A DNA stretch of 10,986 nucleotides from STD1-204 sp041649895 (GTDB lineage: Bacteria > Patescibacteriota > Minisyncoccia > Minisyncoccales > Minisyncoccaceae). Numbering within the stretch: the stretch's first letter is position 1; each line of letters starts with the position of its first letter. Shown one piece after another: positions 5,243 to 10,675 of this stretch. Under the pieces are notes generated by a model, which searched no databases, was not told the DNA's origin, and worked only from the letters and a program-made list of their open reading frames with translations. The DNA lies in contig JBAZMG010000035.1 in NCBI GenBank assembly GCA_041649895.1, positions 1-10,986 on the forward strand, given 5' to 3'. The position numbers were made by a program, and so were the translations under genes.

Positions 5243-5830
5243 ATGGCAGACATAGAATTGATCAAAAAACTTCGTGAGGAAACCGGCATTTCTTTGGGAG
5301 ACTGCCGCAAAGCCCTGGATGAGGCTCTGGGAGATTTGGAAAAAGCAAAAGAATTGCTAGTCAAACGTGGCCAGGCGATCGCGCAAAAGAAAGCGGAAAG
5401 AGAAACGGGCGGAGCGGGAATTATCGACACCTATGTCCACTCAAACAAAAAAATGGGCGTGATGCTCCAGTTGGTTTGCGAGACTGATTTTGTGGCGCGC
5501 TCAGACGATTTCCAGAATTTAGCTCACGAAATTTGTTTGCAAATTGTGTCTATGAAGCCTCTTTACGTAAAAGAAGATGAGATTCCGGAAGAAGATTTGC
5601 GAAAGCAAAAAGAAATATTCGAGTCTCAAGCAAAAGAGCTGAACAAACCCCAGGATATCACTGATGGAATCGTTAAGGGAAAATTGGAGAAGTTCGCAAA
5701 AGAATTTTGCCTGCTTTCTCAACCCTGGATAAAGGACGACAAAAGAACGATTAAAGAGCTAATCAACGACTATATCGCGAAGATCGGTGAAAACATCGCG
5801 GTTAAAAAATTTGTAATTTATGAATTTTGA
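5243..5830 (+). CDS. tsf: elongation factor Ts, short form
   Basis: EF-Ts exchanges GDP for GTP on EF-Tu. The 195-residue protein has the N-terminal UBA-like domain (IELIKKLREETGISLGDCRKAL), the linker AIAQKKAERETGGAG and the EF-Tu-contact motif TDFV at 81-84 in CETDFVARSDDF. It has a single core subdomain ending KFVIYEF. E. coli EF-Ts has 283 residues and two core subdomains; the short form is like that of Thermus. Its last 11 nt overlap the next gene. Translation probably depends on opening the upstream hairpin. Confidence 0.96.
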   Translation: MADIELIKKLREETGISLGDCRKALDEALGDLEKAKELLVKRGQAIAQKKAERETGGAGIIDTYVHSNKKMGVMLQLVCETDFVARSDDFQNLAHEICLQIVSMKPLYVKEDEIPEEDLRKQKEIFESQAKELNKPQDITDGIVKGKLEKFAKEFCLLSQPWIKDDKRTIKELINDYIAKIGENIAVKKFVIYEF

Positions 5831-6281
5831 ACTGATTGCGGGAGGCACTCTTGCCGTGAGCTTTTTAGGGATGGTGTCGATCGCTTTAAAAAAGAGTTCG
5901 GCCCTGAAGGCGATGCCGGAAAGAAAGAATGTCGCCGACCTGAATAAGATCAAGGCGAAAGTAAAAGAAACGACGATCAACTACTGCGTGGCAAGGGCGG
6001 GCGATTTTGACAGTTTTTTGCAAAAGTTTTTATTAAAAGCCAAAGTATTTTTTATGAAAGCGGAAAACAAAGCTTCCACGTATTTGCAAAAATTGAAAGA
6101 ACGCTCGGAGAACAGGGAGGAGGCTAAAACCGAAAGTAAGACCGAAAATAAATTGGAAAGCAAAAAAATAGATATCGGCTTGGATGATTATTGGAAAAAT
6201 ATCAGAACCTCCATAAAGACCAAAACCGAAAAGATGAAAGTGAAAAGAAAGACCACACCAAAAGAAGAAATTGAAAAATAA
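5820..6281 (+). CDS. small membrane-anchored coiled-coil protein of unknown function
   Basis: The 153-residue product starts inside tsf in another frame (ATGAATTTTGA overlap), so translational coupling is likely. Residues about 5-25 form one hydrophobic segment (LIAGGTLAVSFLGMVSIAL). The rest is a Lys/Glu-rich, coiled-coil-like cytoplasmic tail (KTESKTENKLESKK, KTKTEKMKVKRK). I recognise no family. Only 5 nt separate its stop from tRNA-Thr, so the mRNA and tRNA must be cut apart from one transcript. Confidence 0.75.
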   Translation: MNFELIAGGTLAVSFLGMVSIALKKSSALKAMPERKNVADLNKIKAKVKETTINYCVARAGDFDSFLQKFLLKAKVFFMKAENKASTYLQKLKERSENREEAKTESKTENKLESKKIDIGLDDYWKNIRTSIKTKTEKMKVKRKTTPKEEIEK

Positions 6282-6286
6282 TTTTG

Positions 6287-6358
6287 GCCGGCATAGCTCA
6301 GTGGTAGAGCAACTGTTTTGTAAACAGTAGGTCGGGGGTTCGAATCCGTCTGCCGGCT
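6287..6358 (+). tRNA. tRNA-Thr (TGT)
   Basis: Acceptor GCCGGCA/TGCCGGC; D-stem GCTC/GAGC with a GG-containing loop; anticodon stem ACTGT/ACAGT with loop TTTGTAA, anticodon TGT; variable AGGTC; T-loop TTCGAAT; discriminator T, no CCA. The T-stem GGGGG/CCGTC has a G-G mismatch and a G-T wobble, although all other stems are perfect. The 3' 17 nt recur downstream (see 6404-6780). It is the last gene of the rpsB operon. Confidence 0.95.
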
Positions 6359-6362
6359 CATT

Positions 6363-6403
6363 CATATCAAAAGACCCACTCAACGAGTGGGTCTTTTGAT
6401 ATG
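6363..6403 (+). terminator. terminator of the rpsB-tsf-tRNA-Thr operon
   Basis: A perfect 19-bp inverted repeat (6363-6381 with 6385-6403) with loop AAC. The core is GACCCACTC/GAGTGGGTC followed by TTTT and preceded by AAAA, so it can act in both directions. Confidence 0.85.
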
Positions 6404-6780
6404 ACAATAAACGAGAGTCGACGGATTCGAAGGCGCAGGCGCGACGGCGCCGAGCCGGGTCCTGAGGATTTTCCAACAGGAAAATACCGAAGGGCGAATC
6501 CGTCTGCCGGCGGACAAAGATAAAAAAGATTTATTCGAGGGCGAATCCGTCTGTATTGCAAAAGTGGGTATTTTTGTTTGGAATGTTGTACCAACAGGAC
6601 GGATTCGAAGGCGCAGCGACGACGGCTTGATTGTACTCAATCAAGGGCGGAGGACTGACGAGTCCGAGCCGGGCCAGAGGAAAATTTCAGAAGAAATTTA
6701 TCCGAGGGGCGAGCCGGTCCTAGAAAAATCTCACCAGAGATTTATTTGAGGACGAATCCGTCTGCCGGCGAATAATATAG
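6404..6780. repeat. tRNA-Thr-derived structured repeat field, no coding gene
   Basis: The tRNA-Thr 3' end CGAATCCGTCTGCCGGC (6341-6357) recurs exactly at 6495-6511 and 6753-6769, and in part at 6542-6553. The inverse GACGGATTCG opens two units at 6420 and 6598, both continuing as GACGGATTCGAAGGCGCAG (19 nt identical). Each opening can pair with a following CGAATCCGTC. After it come hairpins with GACG loops and changed stems: GGCGC/GCGCC (6439-6452) and GGACT/AGTCC (6652-6665). Both are followed by GAGCCGGG. A-T hairpins follow, each 7 bp with 4-nt loops AACA, AGAA and ACCA, flanked by GAGG...CCGA-like internal loops. No start, Shine-Dalgarno or promoter was seen. Confidence 0.75.
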
Positions 6781-6790
6781 CAGAAATTTG

Positions 6791-6840
6791 TGGAGGCGCC
6801 CTCCTTCGTCCCTCGCGGAACTCGGGACTACGGAAGGGTA
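6791..6840. repeat. GC-rich palindromic element
   Basis: GGAGGCGCCCTCC is followed by CCTTCGTCCC (6803-6812), which pairs with GGGAC...GAAGG (6824-6837) across a TACG bulge. It looks like a REP-type intergenic palindrome. It is much richer in GC than the flanking AT-rich sequence. Confidence 0.5.
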
Positions 6841-6885
6841 AAAATCTTCAGCTTTTAGATTTAGAGTCTTGTGTGGAAAAAATAA

Positions 6886-6913
6886 TTGACAAAAATACAC
6901 AAAGTGATAAAAA
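6886..6913 (+). promoter_or_regulatory. promoter of the unidentified structured ncRNA
   Basis: TTGACA (6886-6891), 16-nt spacer, TAAAAA (6908-6913). Initiation would fall near 6920, at the first strand of a predicted long-range helix. Confidence 0.65.
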
Positions 6914-6919
6914 TTAAAT

Positions 6920-7268
6920 TGGTTCGGTTTTGTCAGGCTATTGGTAGGCACCTTTATCTTTCGGCGAATGGCGGCTGAGGTTACCCGACGGTAAGGGAGA
7001 GAGGGTTCGAGTCCCGCACTATGATGGTTCTGATACCAGCGACATCTCTTTGATGACAGGATGAGGGGTGTAGTCCGAATTTTGTCGCTGGGTAAATCAG
7101 AATCCCGAACCACCCATAAGAGAGTAGGCGCAAGCCGAAATCTATCAGAGCACGATTGTGCTTCTGCAATTCGGGGATGGATTCTAGCTTTTTACCGGAA
7201 GCGAAAAATCCATCCCTCCTCCATCTATCTTCTGAATGTTTGGGAGTCCGACACCCAAACATTTTTTT
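6920..7268 (+). ncRNA. candidate structured ncRNA of about 350 nt, family unknown
   Basis: Bounded by a promoter and a terminator, with no conserved reading frame. Helices seen: TGGTTCGG (6920-6927) with CCGAACCA (7105-7112); TTCTGAT (7028-7034) with ATCAGAA (7096-7102), stacked on CCAGCGACA (7036-7044) with TGTCGCTGG (7083-7091); GGGATGGATT (7174-7183) with AATCCATCCC (7207-7216). Smaller hairpins are TTACC/GGTAA and GCAC/GTGC. GGGTTCGAGTCCC (7003-7015) looks like a tRNA T-arm. Size fits tmRNA or RNase P RNA, but I do not find the RNase P P4 motif, an SRP RNA apical motif or a tmRNA acceptor pair. Function unknown. Confidence 0.6.
7236..7268 (+). terminator. terminator of the structured ncRNA
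   Basis: ATGTTTGGG and CCCAAACAT form a 9-bp perfect stem with a 9-nt loop, followed by seven T. Confidence 0.9.
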
Positions 7269-7310
7269 ATACAAAAAAATTGCTTATTATTGGTTGAAAT
7301 AAGCAATTTT
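7269..7310 (-). terminator. terminator of the first lipoprotein gene
   Basis: AAAATTGCTTATT (7276-7288) and AATAAGCAATTTT (7298-7310) form a perfect 13-bp stem. On the minus strand a T-run follows, and it lies 16 nt past the stop. Confidence 0.8.
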
Positions 7311-7325
7311 GGAAAAACCGGCCGT

Positions 7326-7688
7326 TTAAAATAATTGTTTGAAATGATAAACAGCCGGAACAGGGGTGTTCCCGATTTCAATGATCTTTACAATGTGTCC
7401 GCCCCTTATATAAAAGGCGAAAGACTGTCCTTTATAGACTGTACTTGCTATGGTTTCCGCATTCATTCCGGTTTCCGTAAAGTAGGCTCCGGAAGTAAGC
7501 GTTATGCGACATATTGTAGGTGCGAAATTGTCGTCGTCAATATTACAGTTGTTGAATAGTTGGACATCCGCAACTGTGCCATTAATGGAGGCATCTTGGT
7601 TTGTTTCAGCTGGTCCGGTACAGCCGGCGATACAGATTGCGCCTACTAAAAGCGCGATTACAATGAGCGAAGCGTTAAGTTTCTTCAT
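7326..7688 (-). CDS. small lipoprotein, paralogue 1
   Basis: The 120-residue product starts MKKLNASL, has a hydrophobic signal segment and a lipobox IAGC with lipidated Cys23, so it should be anchored on the outer face of the membrane. The mature part contains INGTVADVQLFN, two further Cys that could form a disulfide, and a final strand GGHIVKIIEIGN. No enzyme motif is seen; the pattern suggests a small beta-rich fold. Start ATG 7688 is set by AAGGAG six nt upstream; a TTG codon just before it is less likely. It is about 40% similar by eye to the neighbour at 7843-8196. Confidence 0.8.
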   Translation of the reverse strand: MKKLNASLIVIALLVGAICIAGCTGPAETNQDASINGTVADVQLFNNCNIDDDNFAPTICRITLTSGAYFTETGMNAETIASTVYKGQSFAFYIRGGHIVKIIEIGNTPVPAVYHFKQLF

Positions 7689-7726
7689 CAATATCTCCTT
7701 CCAATGTTTTGGAAAGTTGTGATTAG

Positions 7727-7755
7727 AGAATATGATATTGTTTTGATTGTGTCAA
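7727..7755 (-). promoter_or_regulatory. promoter of lipoprotein 1
   Basis: On the minus strand TTGACA (7755-7750), 17 nt, TATTCT (7732-7727). Confidence 0.8.
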
Positions 7756-7801
7756 CAGTTGAGTTTTTTCAGTTTAACCCGGGCATATTAATAGTTTTAC
7801 A

Positions 7802-7837
7802 AAAAGAAAACTGCTTAACTAAAAAATGTTAAACAGT
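7802..7837 (-). terminator. terminator of lipoprotein 2
   Basis: On the minus strand ACTGTTTAAC and GTTAAGCAGT pair with one mismatch around ATTTTTTA, followed by TTTTCTTTTT. It lies just past the stop. Confidence 0.75.
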
Positions 7838-7842
7838 AAATA

Positions 7843-8196
7843 TTATAGGGTTTCAATTTCGGTGATATTTAAAATTTTCCCGTCCTGTATTTCAAAAGAA
7901 CAATTGTGATGGAGATGAGCCTTTTTTATGTCTTCAAAGTTAGGCATTATGTAATCCACATTTCGATCGCTATATTCCGCAACCACAAACCATCGTCCGT
8001 CTTCAAGGTCAACTTGACAGCCTGCGGGATGGCTAGATGCGCCCAATCCTCCACTATGGGGAGGAAAATACCGTACATCGGCGATTGAGCCGTTTATGTA
8101 GGTTTTTTCTCCGCTGCCTGAACTGGTGCAGCCGGCAATACATAGGGCGCTCAGAACCAGGGCGCACAATATAAAAGATGCGGTAAGTTTCTTCAC
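7843..8196 (-). CDS. small lipoprotein, paralogue 2
   Basis: The 117-residue product starts (GTG) KKLTASFIL and has lipobox IAGC with Cys23 at exactly the same position as in paralogue 1. INGSIADVRYF aligns with INGTVADVQLF, and the C-terminal DGKILNITEIETL with GGHIVKIIEIGN, so the two arose by tandem duplication. The middle differs: a Gly/Ser/His-rich loop (HSGGLGASSHPAGC) and HLHHNC, a possible metal-binding patch. GTG 8196 is preferred over the in-frame GTG at 8205, since GGAGG lies 10 nt before it and the resulting start matches the paralogue. Function unknown. Confidence 0.78.
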   Translation of the reverse strand: MKKLTASFILCALVLSALCIAGCTSSGSGEKTYINGSIADVRYFPPHSGGLGASSHPAGCQVDLEDGRWFVVAEYSDRNVDYIMPNFEDIKKAHLHHNCSFEIQDGKILNITEIETL

Positions 8197-8237
8197 AACG
8201 ACCACCCTCCAATCTAAATTGGTAAAGGCATAAACTA

Positions 8238-8266
8238 ATAATACAATATAAGTAATATTATGTCAA
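8238..8266 (-). promoter_or_regulatory. promoter of lipoprotein 2
   Basis: On the minus strand TTGACA (8266-8261), 17 nt, TATTAT (8243-8238). It is back to back with the promoter at 8277. Confidence 0.8.
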
Positions 8267-8276
8267 TATTTAATAT

Positions 8277-8335
8277 TTGACTAAAATTAGGAAATATAGT
8301 ATGGTAAAAACAGTCCTCTTGCGGACTGTGATCCT
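8277..8335 (+). promoter_or_regulatory. promoter and 5' leader hairpin of the HAD-like gene
   Basis: TTGACT (8277-8282), 17 nt, TATGGT (8300-8305). Initiation near 8310 would begin the mRNA at the hairpin ACAGTCC, loop TCTTGC, GGACTGT (8309-8328). The coding start at 8337 follows without a Shine-Dalgarno, as in a near-leaderless mRNA with a protective 5' hairpin. Confidence 0.5.
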
Positions 8336-8336
8336 A

Positions 8337-8996
8337 ATGACAACGGAAGAAGTTCAGTTAAAACCGGAAGCCGAAGTTAAATCGGAAAAAGGGGCAAAAC
8401 CGGAAATAAAAATTGCCATTATTTCGGATTTCTTTGGGACACTCACTCCTTCACGCGGAGAAGAGATAATTAGGCAGTGTTGTGTGGTGTGTGGAAAAAA
8501 ACCGTCCGAAATGGTTCCGATCATTGAAAATCCTGAATTGGAGGAAGGTCTGGATTCGGACGCGCTCGCGCGTTGCGACAAGATCATTGATCAAGCAACC
8601 GAGAAAACGGAGATTGTCCCGTCCGCCCTGGACGCGCTTATCTACTGGCTCAACAACGGATGTGATGTTTACATCTCTTCCAGTGGAAATTGTGACTCCA
8701 TAGCGAATCGCCTTCGCAGAGAGAATGACGAGACTAAGCGGTTCATTGTCCTCGGTCGTAAAAGTGGTTCGAAAAAGAATCATTTGAGAATAATCAGAGA
8801 AAAAAAGAAATACGACATAATCATTATGATCGGCGACAGCGCGAAGGATTTCAAGAACGATGTCGATTTCAAAATCGCGGTGAACGTAAGGGGTGACGAG
8901 GAGTTCTTAATGACTTCTAATATCTACGCCCACACACCGGATCCGCTCGATCGTGAGATCCTTGCAACGATCCTTCGGTCATATATAAAGCAGTAG
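8337..8996 (+). CDS. HAD-superfamily-like protein with altered nucleophile motif
   Basis: The 219-residue protein has a charged N-terminal extension of about 24 residues, then IKIAIISDFFGTL with nucleophile D31 (motif I), VYISSSGN at 111-118 (motif II), a Lys-rich stretch at 142-159 (motif III region) and IIIMIGDSAKDF at 161-172 (motif IV). In phosphatases of this family motif I is DxD; here the second Asp is Phe33, so the usual general acid is missing. The catalytic class is open: a non-phosphatase HAD or an inactive member. ATG 8337 is preferred; ATG 8301 falls inside the likely -10 box and leader hairpin, though AGGA upstream keeps it possible. A terminator overlaps the stop. Confidence 0.75.
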   Translation: MTTEEVQLKPEAEVKSEKGAKPEIKIAIISDFFGTLTPSRGEEIIRQCCVVCGKKPSEMVPIIENPELEEGLDSDALARCDKIIDQATEKTEIVPSALDALIYWLNNGCDVYISSSGNCDSIANRLRRENDETKRFIVLGRKSGSKKNHLRIIREKKKYDIIIMIGDSAKDFKNDVDFKIAVNVRGDEEFLMTSNIYAHTPDPLDREILATILRSYIKQ

Positions 8997-9015
8997 CGAT
9001 AGCTACTCTTTTTTT
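8992..9015 (+). terminator. terminator of the HAD-like gene
   Basis: AGTAGC, loop GATA, GCTACT, then CTTTTTTT. The stem includes the TAG stop codon. Confidence 0.8.
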
Positions 9016-9016
9016 G

Positions 9017-9045
9017 TTGACCAAAAAACAATATGGTTATAAATT
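9017..9045 (+). promoter_or_regulatory. possible promoter of the Nudix gene
   Basis: TTGACC (9017-9022), 17 nt, TAAATT (9040-9045). TATAAT at 9051-9056 is a competing -10 without a good -35; it would make the mRNA leaderless or nearly so. Confidence 0.5.
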
Positions 9046-9071
9046 GAAGGTATAATAACCAAAAGAAAATT

Positions 9072-9527
9072 ATGAAAAAAATATTAAATCTTTGTTTGAT
9101 CGCGGACACGGATAAAATCCTTCTTGGGATGAAGAAACGCGGCTGGGGCGAGGGCAGATGGAACGGGTTTGGCGGAAAAGTGGAAGAAGGGGAAACAATA
9201 GAAGAGTCGGCGAAAAGGGAAATGCTTGAAGAGTCGGGAATAACCATTCGGGAAATGGAAGAAAGGGGAGTTGTAGAATTCACGTATCTTGATTCTGGCA
9301 AGATCATGGAGGTACACATCTTTCATATTTCCGTTTACGAGGGCGACCCCATAGAATCGGACGAAATGATGCCAAAGTGGTTTTCAATTTCTGAAATCCC
9401 GCTTGAGAAGATGTGGCCCGATGACTCAATTTGGATGCCTTTATTTTTAGCCGGAAAAAAGTTTCAAGGCAAAATGACATTCAAAGACACAAACACAATT
9501 GTCAATCATAATTTGCAAATTTTGTAA
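9072..9527 (+). CDS. MTH1-like Nudix hydrolase (probable 8-oxo-dGTP diphosphatase)
   Basis: The 151-residue enzyme should hydrolyse oxidised purine nucleoside triphosphates to monophosphates and so clean the nucleotide pool. The Nudix box runs from G35 to I57 (G-x5-E-x7-R49-E50-x2-E53-E54-x-G56-I) and binds the metal. The sequence is strikingly close to animal MTH1/NUDT1: WNGFGGKVEEGETIE, VHIF, ESDEM, WF and MWPDDS. N31, W115, D117 and D118 correspond to MTH1 residues N33, W117, D119 and D120, which read the oxidised base. Substrate is inferred from these residues. There is no clear Shine-Dalgarno before ATG 9072. Confidence 0.9.
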   Translation: MKKILNLCLIADTDKILLGMKKRGWGEGRWNGFGGKVEEGETIEESAKREMLEESGITIREMEERGVVEFTYLDSGKIMEVHIFHISVYEGDPIESDEMMPKWFSISEIPLEKMWPDDSIWMPLFLAGKKFQGKMTFKDTNTIVNHNLQIL

Positions 9528-9575
9528 TAAGCGCTAAAATACAAATAGGTCATTAAGTACCTGGAGATGATTGAG

Positions 9576-9770
9576 ATGGCGAATGAAAGAATTAGAGCGA
9601 TCTTGGAAAAATACAAGGAATGGAAGAGAATTGATGATGAGGACGAACAAACCGTAAAAGCCCTTAACGAGAGAGGGTGGATGCTTCAACGGGTAATTGT
9701 TAAAGACGGTGGTTATTTGGAAGCAAAAACCGCTTTATATGATATAGCTATGGCTGCTTTTAGAAAATAA
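9576..9770 (+). CDS. small alpha-helical hypothetical protein
   Basis: The 64-residue product (MANERIRAILEKYKEWKRIDDEDEQ...) is charged and mostly helical by composition. A GWMLQRVIVKDGGYLEAKTALYD segment could be a short strand pair. I recognise no family. ATG 9576 is chosen because GGAG lies 9 nt upstream; the in-frame ATG at 9567 touches that GGAG. A terminator follows at once. Confidence 0.65.
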   Translation: MANERIRAILEKYKEWKRIDDEDEQTVKALNERGWMLQRVIVKDGGYLEAKTALYDIAMAAFRK

Positions 9771-9790
9771 CCTTCAACGGTTATTTTTTA
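9765..9790 (+). terminator. terminator of the small hypothetical gene
   Basis: AAATAACC, loop TTCAAC, GGTTATTT, then TTTTATTATTTTTAT. The left arm includes the stop codon. Confidence 0.75.
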
Positions 9791-9806
9791 TTATTTTTAT
9801 CCAACA

Positions 9807-9835
9807 TTGACAGAAATATAATATTATTATATTAA
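9807..9835 (+). promoter_or_regulatory. promoter of the SPFH-like gene
   Basis: TTGACA (9807-9812), 17 nt, TATTAA (9830-9835). Initiation is expected at about 9842. Confidence 0.7.
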
Positions 9836-9844
9836 TTAGATAGC

Positions 9845-9870
9845 ACTCTGAGGTAATCATACCGAAGAGT
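9845..9870 (+). promoter_or_regulatory. 5' leader hairpin with tandem GA/GA internal loop
   Basis: ACTCT-GA-GGTA, loop ATCA, TACC-GA-AGAGT: 5 bp, a symmetric GA/GA loop typical of tandem sheared G-A pairs, and 4 bp. It would be the first element of the mRNA, 8 nt before AAGGAG. A similar CTGAGG...CCGAAG pairing occurs at 6471-6493. Confidence 0.5.
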
Positions 9871-9891
9871 TTGAAAAAGGAGTTGAGTTTA

Positions 9892-10476
9892 ATGATTGCG
9901 CAGTCTATTAATTTCGTTGTGCCCCTGTTGACGGCAGCTGTTATTTTTATCGCGACTGTGGTAGTGGGGATTTACGGCCAAAAAAAGTTGAACGAAGGAA
10001 AACCGGCAAAAGCTCATTTGACGCTAGCAGTTCTCGGGATATGCTTACTTTTAATTCTTATAGTTTCGACTTACCGAGTTGATGGCAACACCCTTGGAAT
10101 TGACAAAGATGGAAATTGGTATGAACCGGGATTATATTTCATCATACCGTTTACTAAGCAAATAGAAATATTGCAGTTATCAGGCTCGTTCCCGGTTTCC
10201 GAGAACGCCGCAGTATCGTACCGGCTTTCTCCGGCTGAAGCTGAGAAGCTGGGAAAAAACTTCCCGGAAATAATCAAAAATCAAACCGTAGTCCAAGAAA
10301 CCTTTTCGGACACGGTAATGGTAACCGAATTTGTTAATTATCCAAAGGGGGTGAATTTTAGTCAATTTACTTTGACTACCAGTTTCACCCCTTCTTTTTA
10401 TTTTATAGATAGCGGATTTGGCCGGTTTTGGCCGATGTTGATTTCTACCCGCTTTTCCCACATTTTTCGGTGTTGA
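9892..10476 (+). CDS. SPFH/band-7-like membrane protein, probably truncated at the C-terminus
   Basis: The 194-residue frame has two hydrophobic helices (about 7-28 and 39-59) followed by TYRVDGNTLGIDKDGNWYEPGLYFIIPFTKQIEIL. That is the entry motif of SPFH/prohibitin-type domains (PGL-x-F-x-x-PF). The remaining band-7 domain is missing: after about residue 150 the frame runs through a terminator-like hairpin (10345-10393) with a T-tract. It then encodes a Phe/Ser-rich tail and stops at a TGA inside the -35 box of the rrn promoter. The tail therefore looks non-native. ATG 9892 is set by GGAG 9 nt upstream. It may be a decayed gene or a short SPFH-like protein; the sequence does not decide. Confidence 0.6.
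   Translation: MIAQSINFVVPLLTAAVIFIATVVVGIYGQKKLNEGKPAKAHLTLAVLGICLLLILIVSTYRVDGNTLGIDKDGNWYEPGLYFIIPFTKQIEILQLSGSFPVSENAAVSYRLSPAEAEKLGKNFPEIIKNQTVVQETFSDTVMVTEFVNYPKGVNFSQFTLTTSFTPSFYFIDSGFGRFWPMLISTRFSHIFRC
10345..10399 (+). terminator. terminator-like nested hairpin inside the SPFH-like frame
   Basis: AAGGGGGTGAA pairs with TTTCACCCCTT (one bulged G), enclosing TAGTCAA/TTGACTA, and is followed by CTTTTTATTTTAT. If active it would end the mRNA before the stop codon. Confidence 0.6.
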
Positions 10477-10501
10477 CAATTTTAAATAACAAAGGTAATA
10501 T
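10473..10501 (+). promoter_or_regulatory. rRNA operon promoter
   Basis: TTGACA (10473-10478), 17 nt, TAATAT (10496-10501), about 170 nt before the 16S start. Confidence 0.8.
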
Positions 10502-10675
10502 GTGTAATGTTTCCAATGAAAACAGTTTCTTGAAAACTTAATAGTTTTTTTATTCAGCAATCATTTTATATTAAGCAAACAAATTAGGATTTTGAGGAAG
10601 AAGTTCTAAATTAGTTAGTAAGTTTTTTAGAGTTGTTCCGCTATTCTTTTTAAATTGAATTTATTCAATTTATTT
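10502..10675 (+). promoter_or_regulatory. rrn leader with boxA-like site and pre-16S hairpin
   Basis: GTTTCTTGAAAACTT (10525-10539) resembles boxA-containing rRNA leaders (TTCTTTGAAAACT). AAATTGAAT/ATTCAATTT (10652-10671, loop TT) is a perfect 9-bp hairpin just before 16S and may mark processing. No CDS is seen here. Confidence 0.5.

Noticed and set aside
6033..6476. Minus-strand frame across tRNA-Thr
   Set aside because: It is antisense to the membrane ORF, the tRNA and the terminator, and arises from tRNA complement.
6651..6670. CTGACGAG resembling a hammerhead ribozyme core
   Set aside because: The GAAA strand and a third stem with a cleavage triplet are missing; the bases form a simple GGACT/AGTCC hairpin with a GACG loop.
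6404..6780. CRISPR array
   Set aside because: Repeats are irregularly spaced, occur in both orientations and match the tRNA-Thr 3' end; no cas genes are present.
6404..6780. Integrated element bounded by att copies of the tRNA-Thr end
   Set aside because: No integrase or cargo gene lies between the copies; kept only as one explanation of the repeats.
6920..7268. Group I intron from a GTGTAGTCC segment resembling the S element
   Set aside because: No matching R, P or Q core elements were found within the transcribed span.
8301..8336. ATG 8301 as start of the HAD-like gene
   Set aside because: It lies within the likely -10 box and its first codons form the leader hairpin; not fully excluded because AGGA precedes it.
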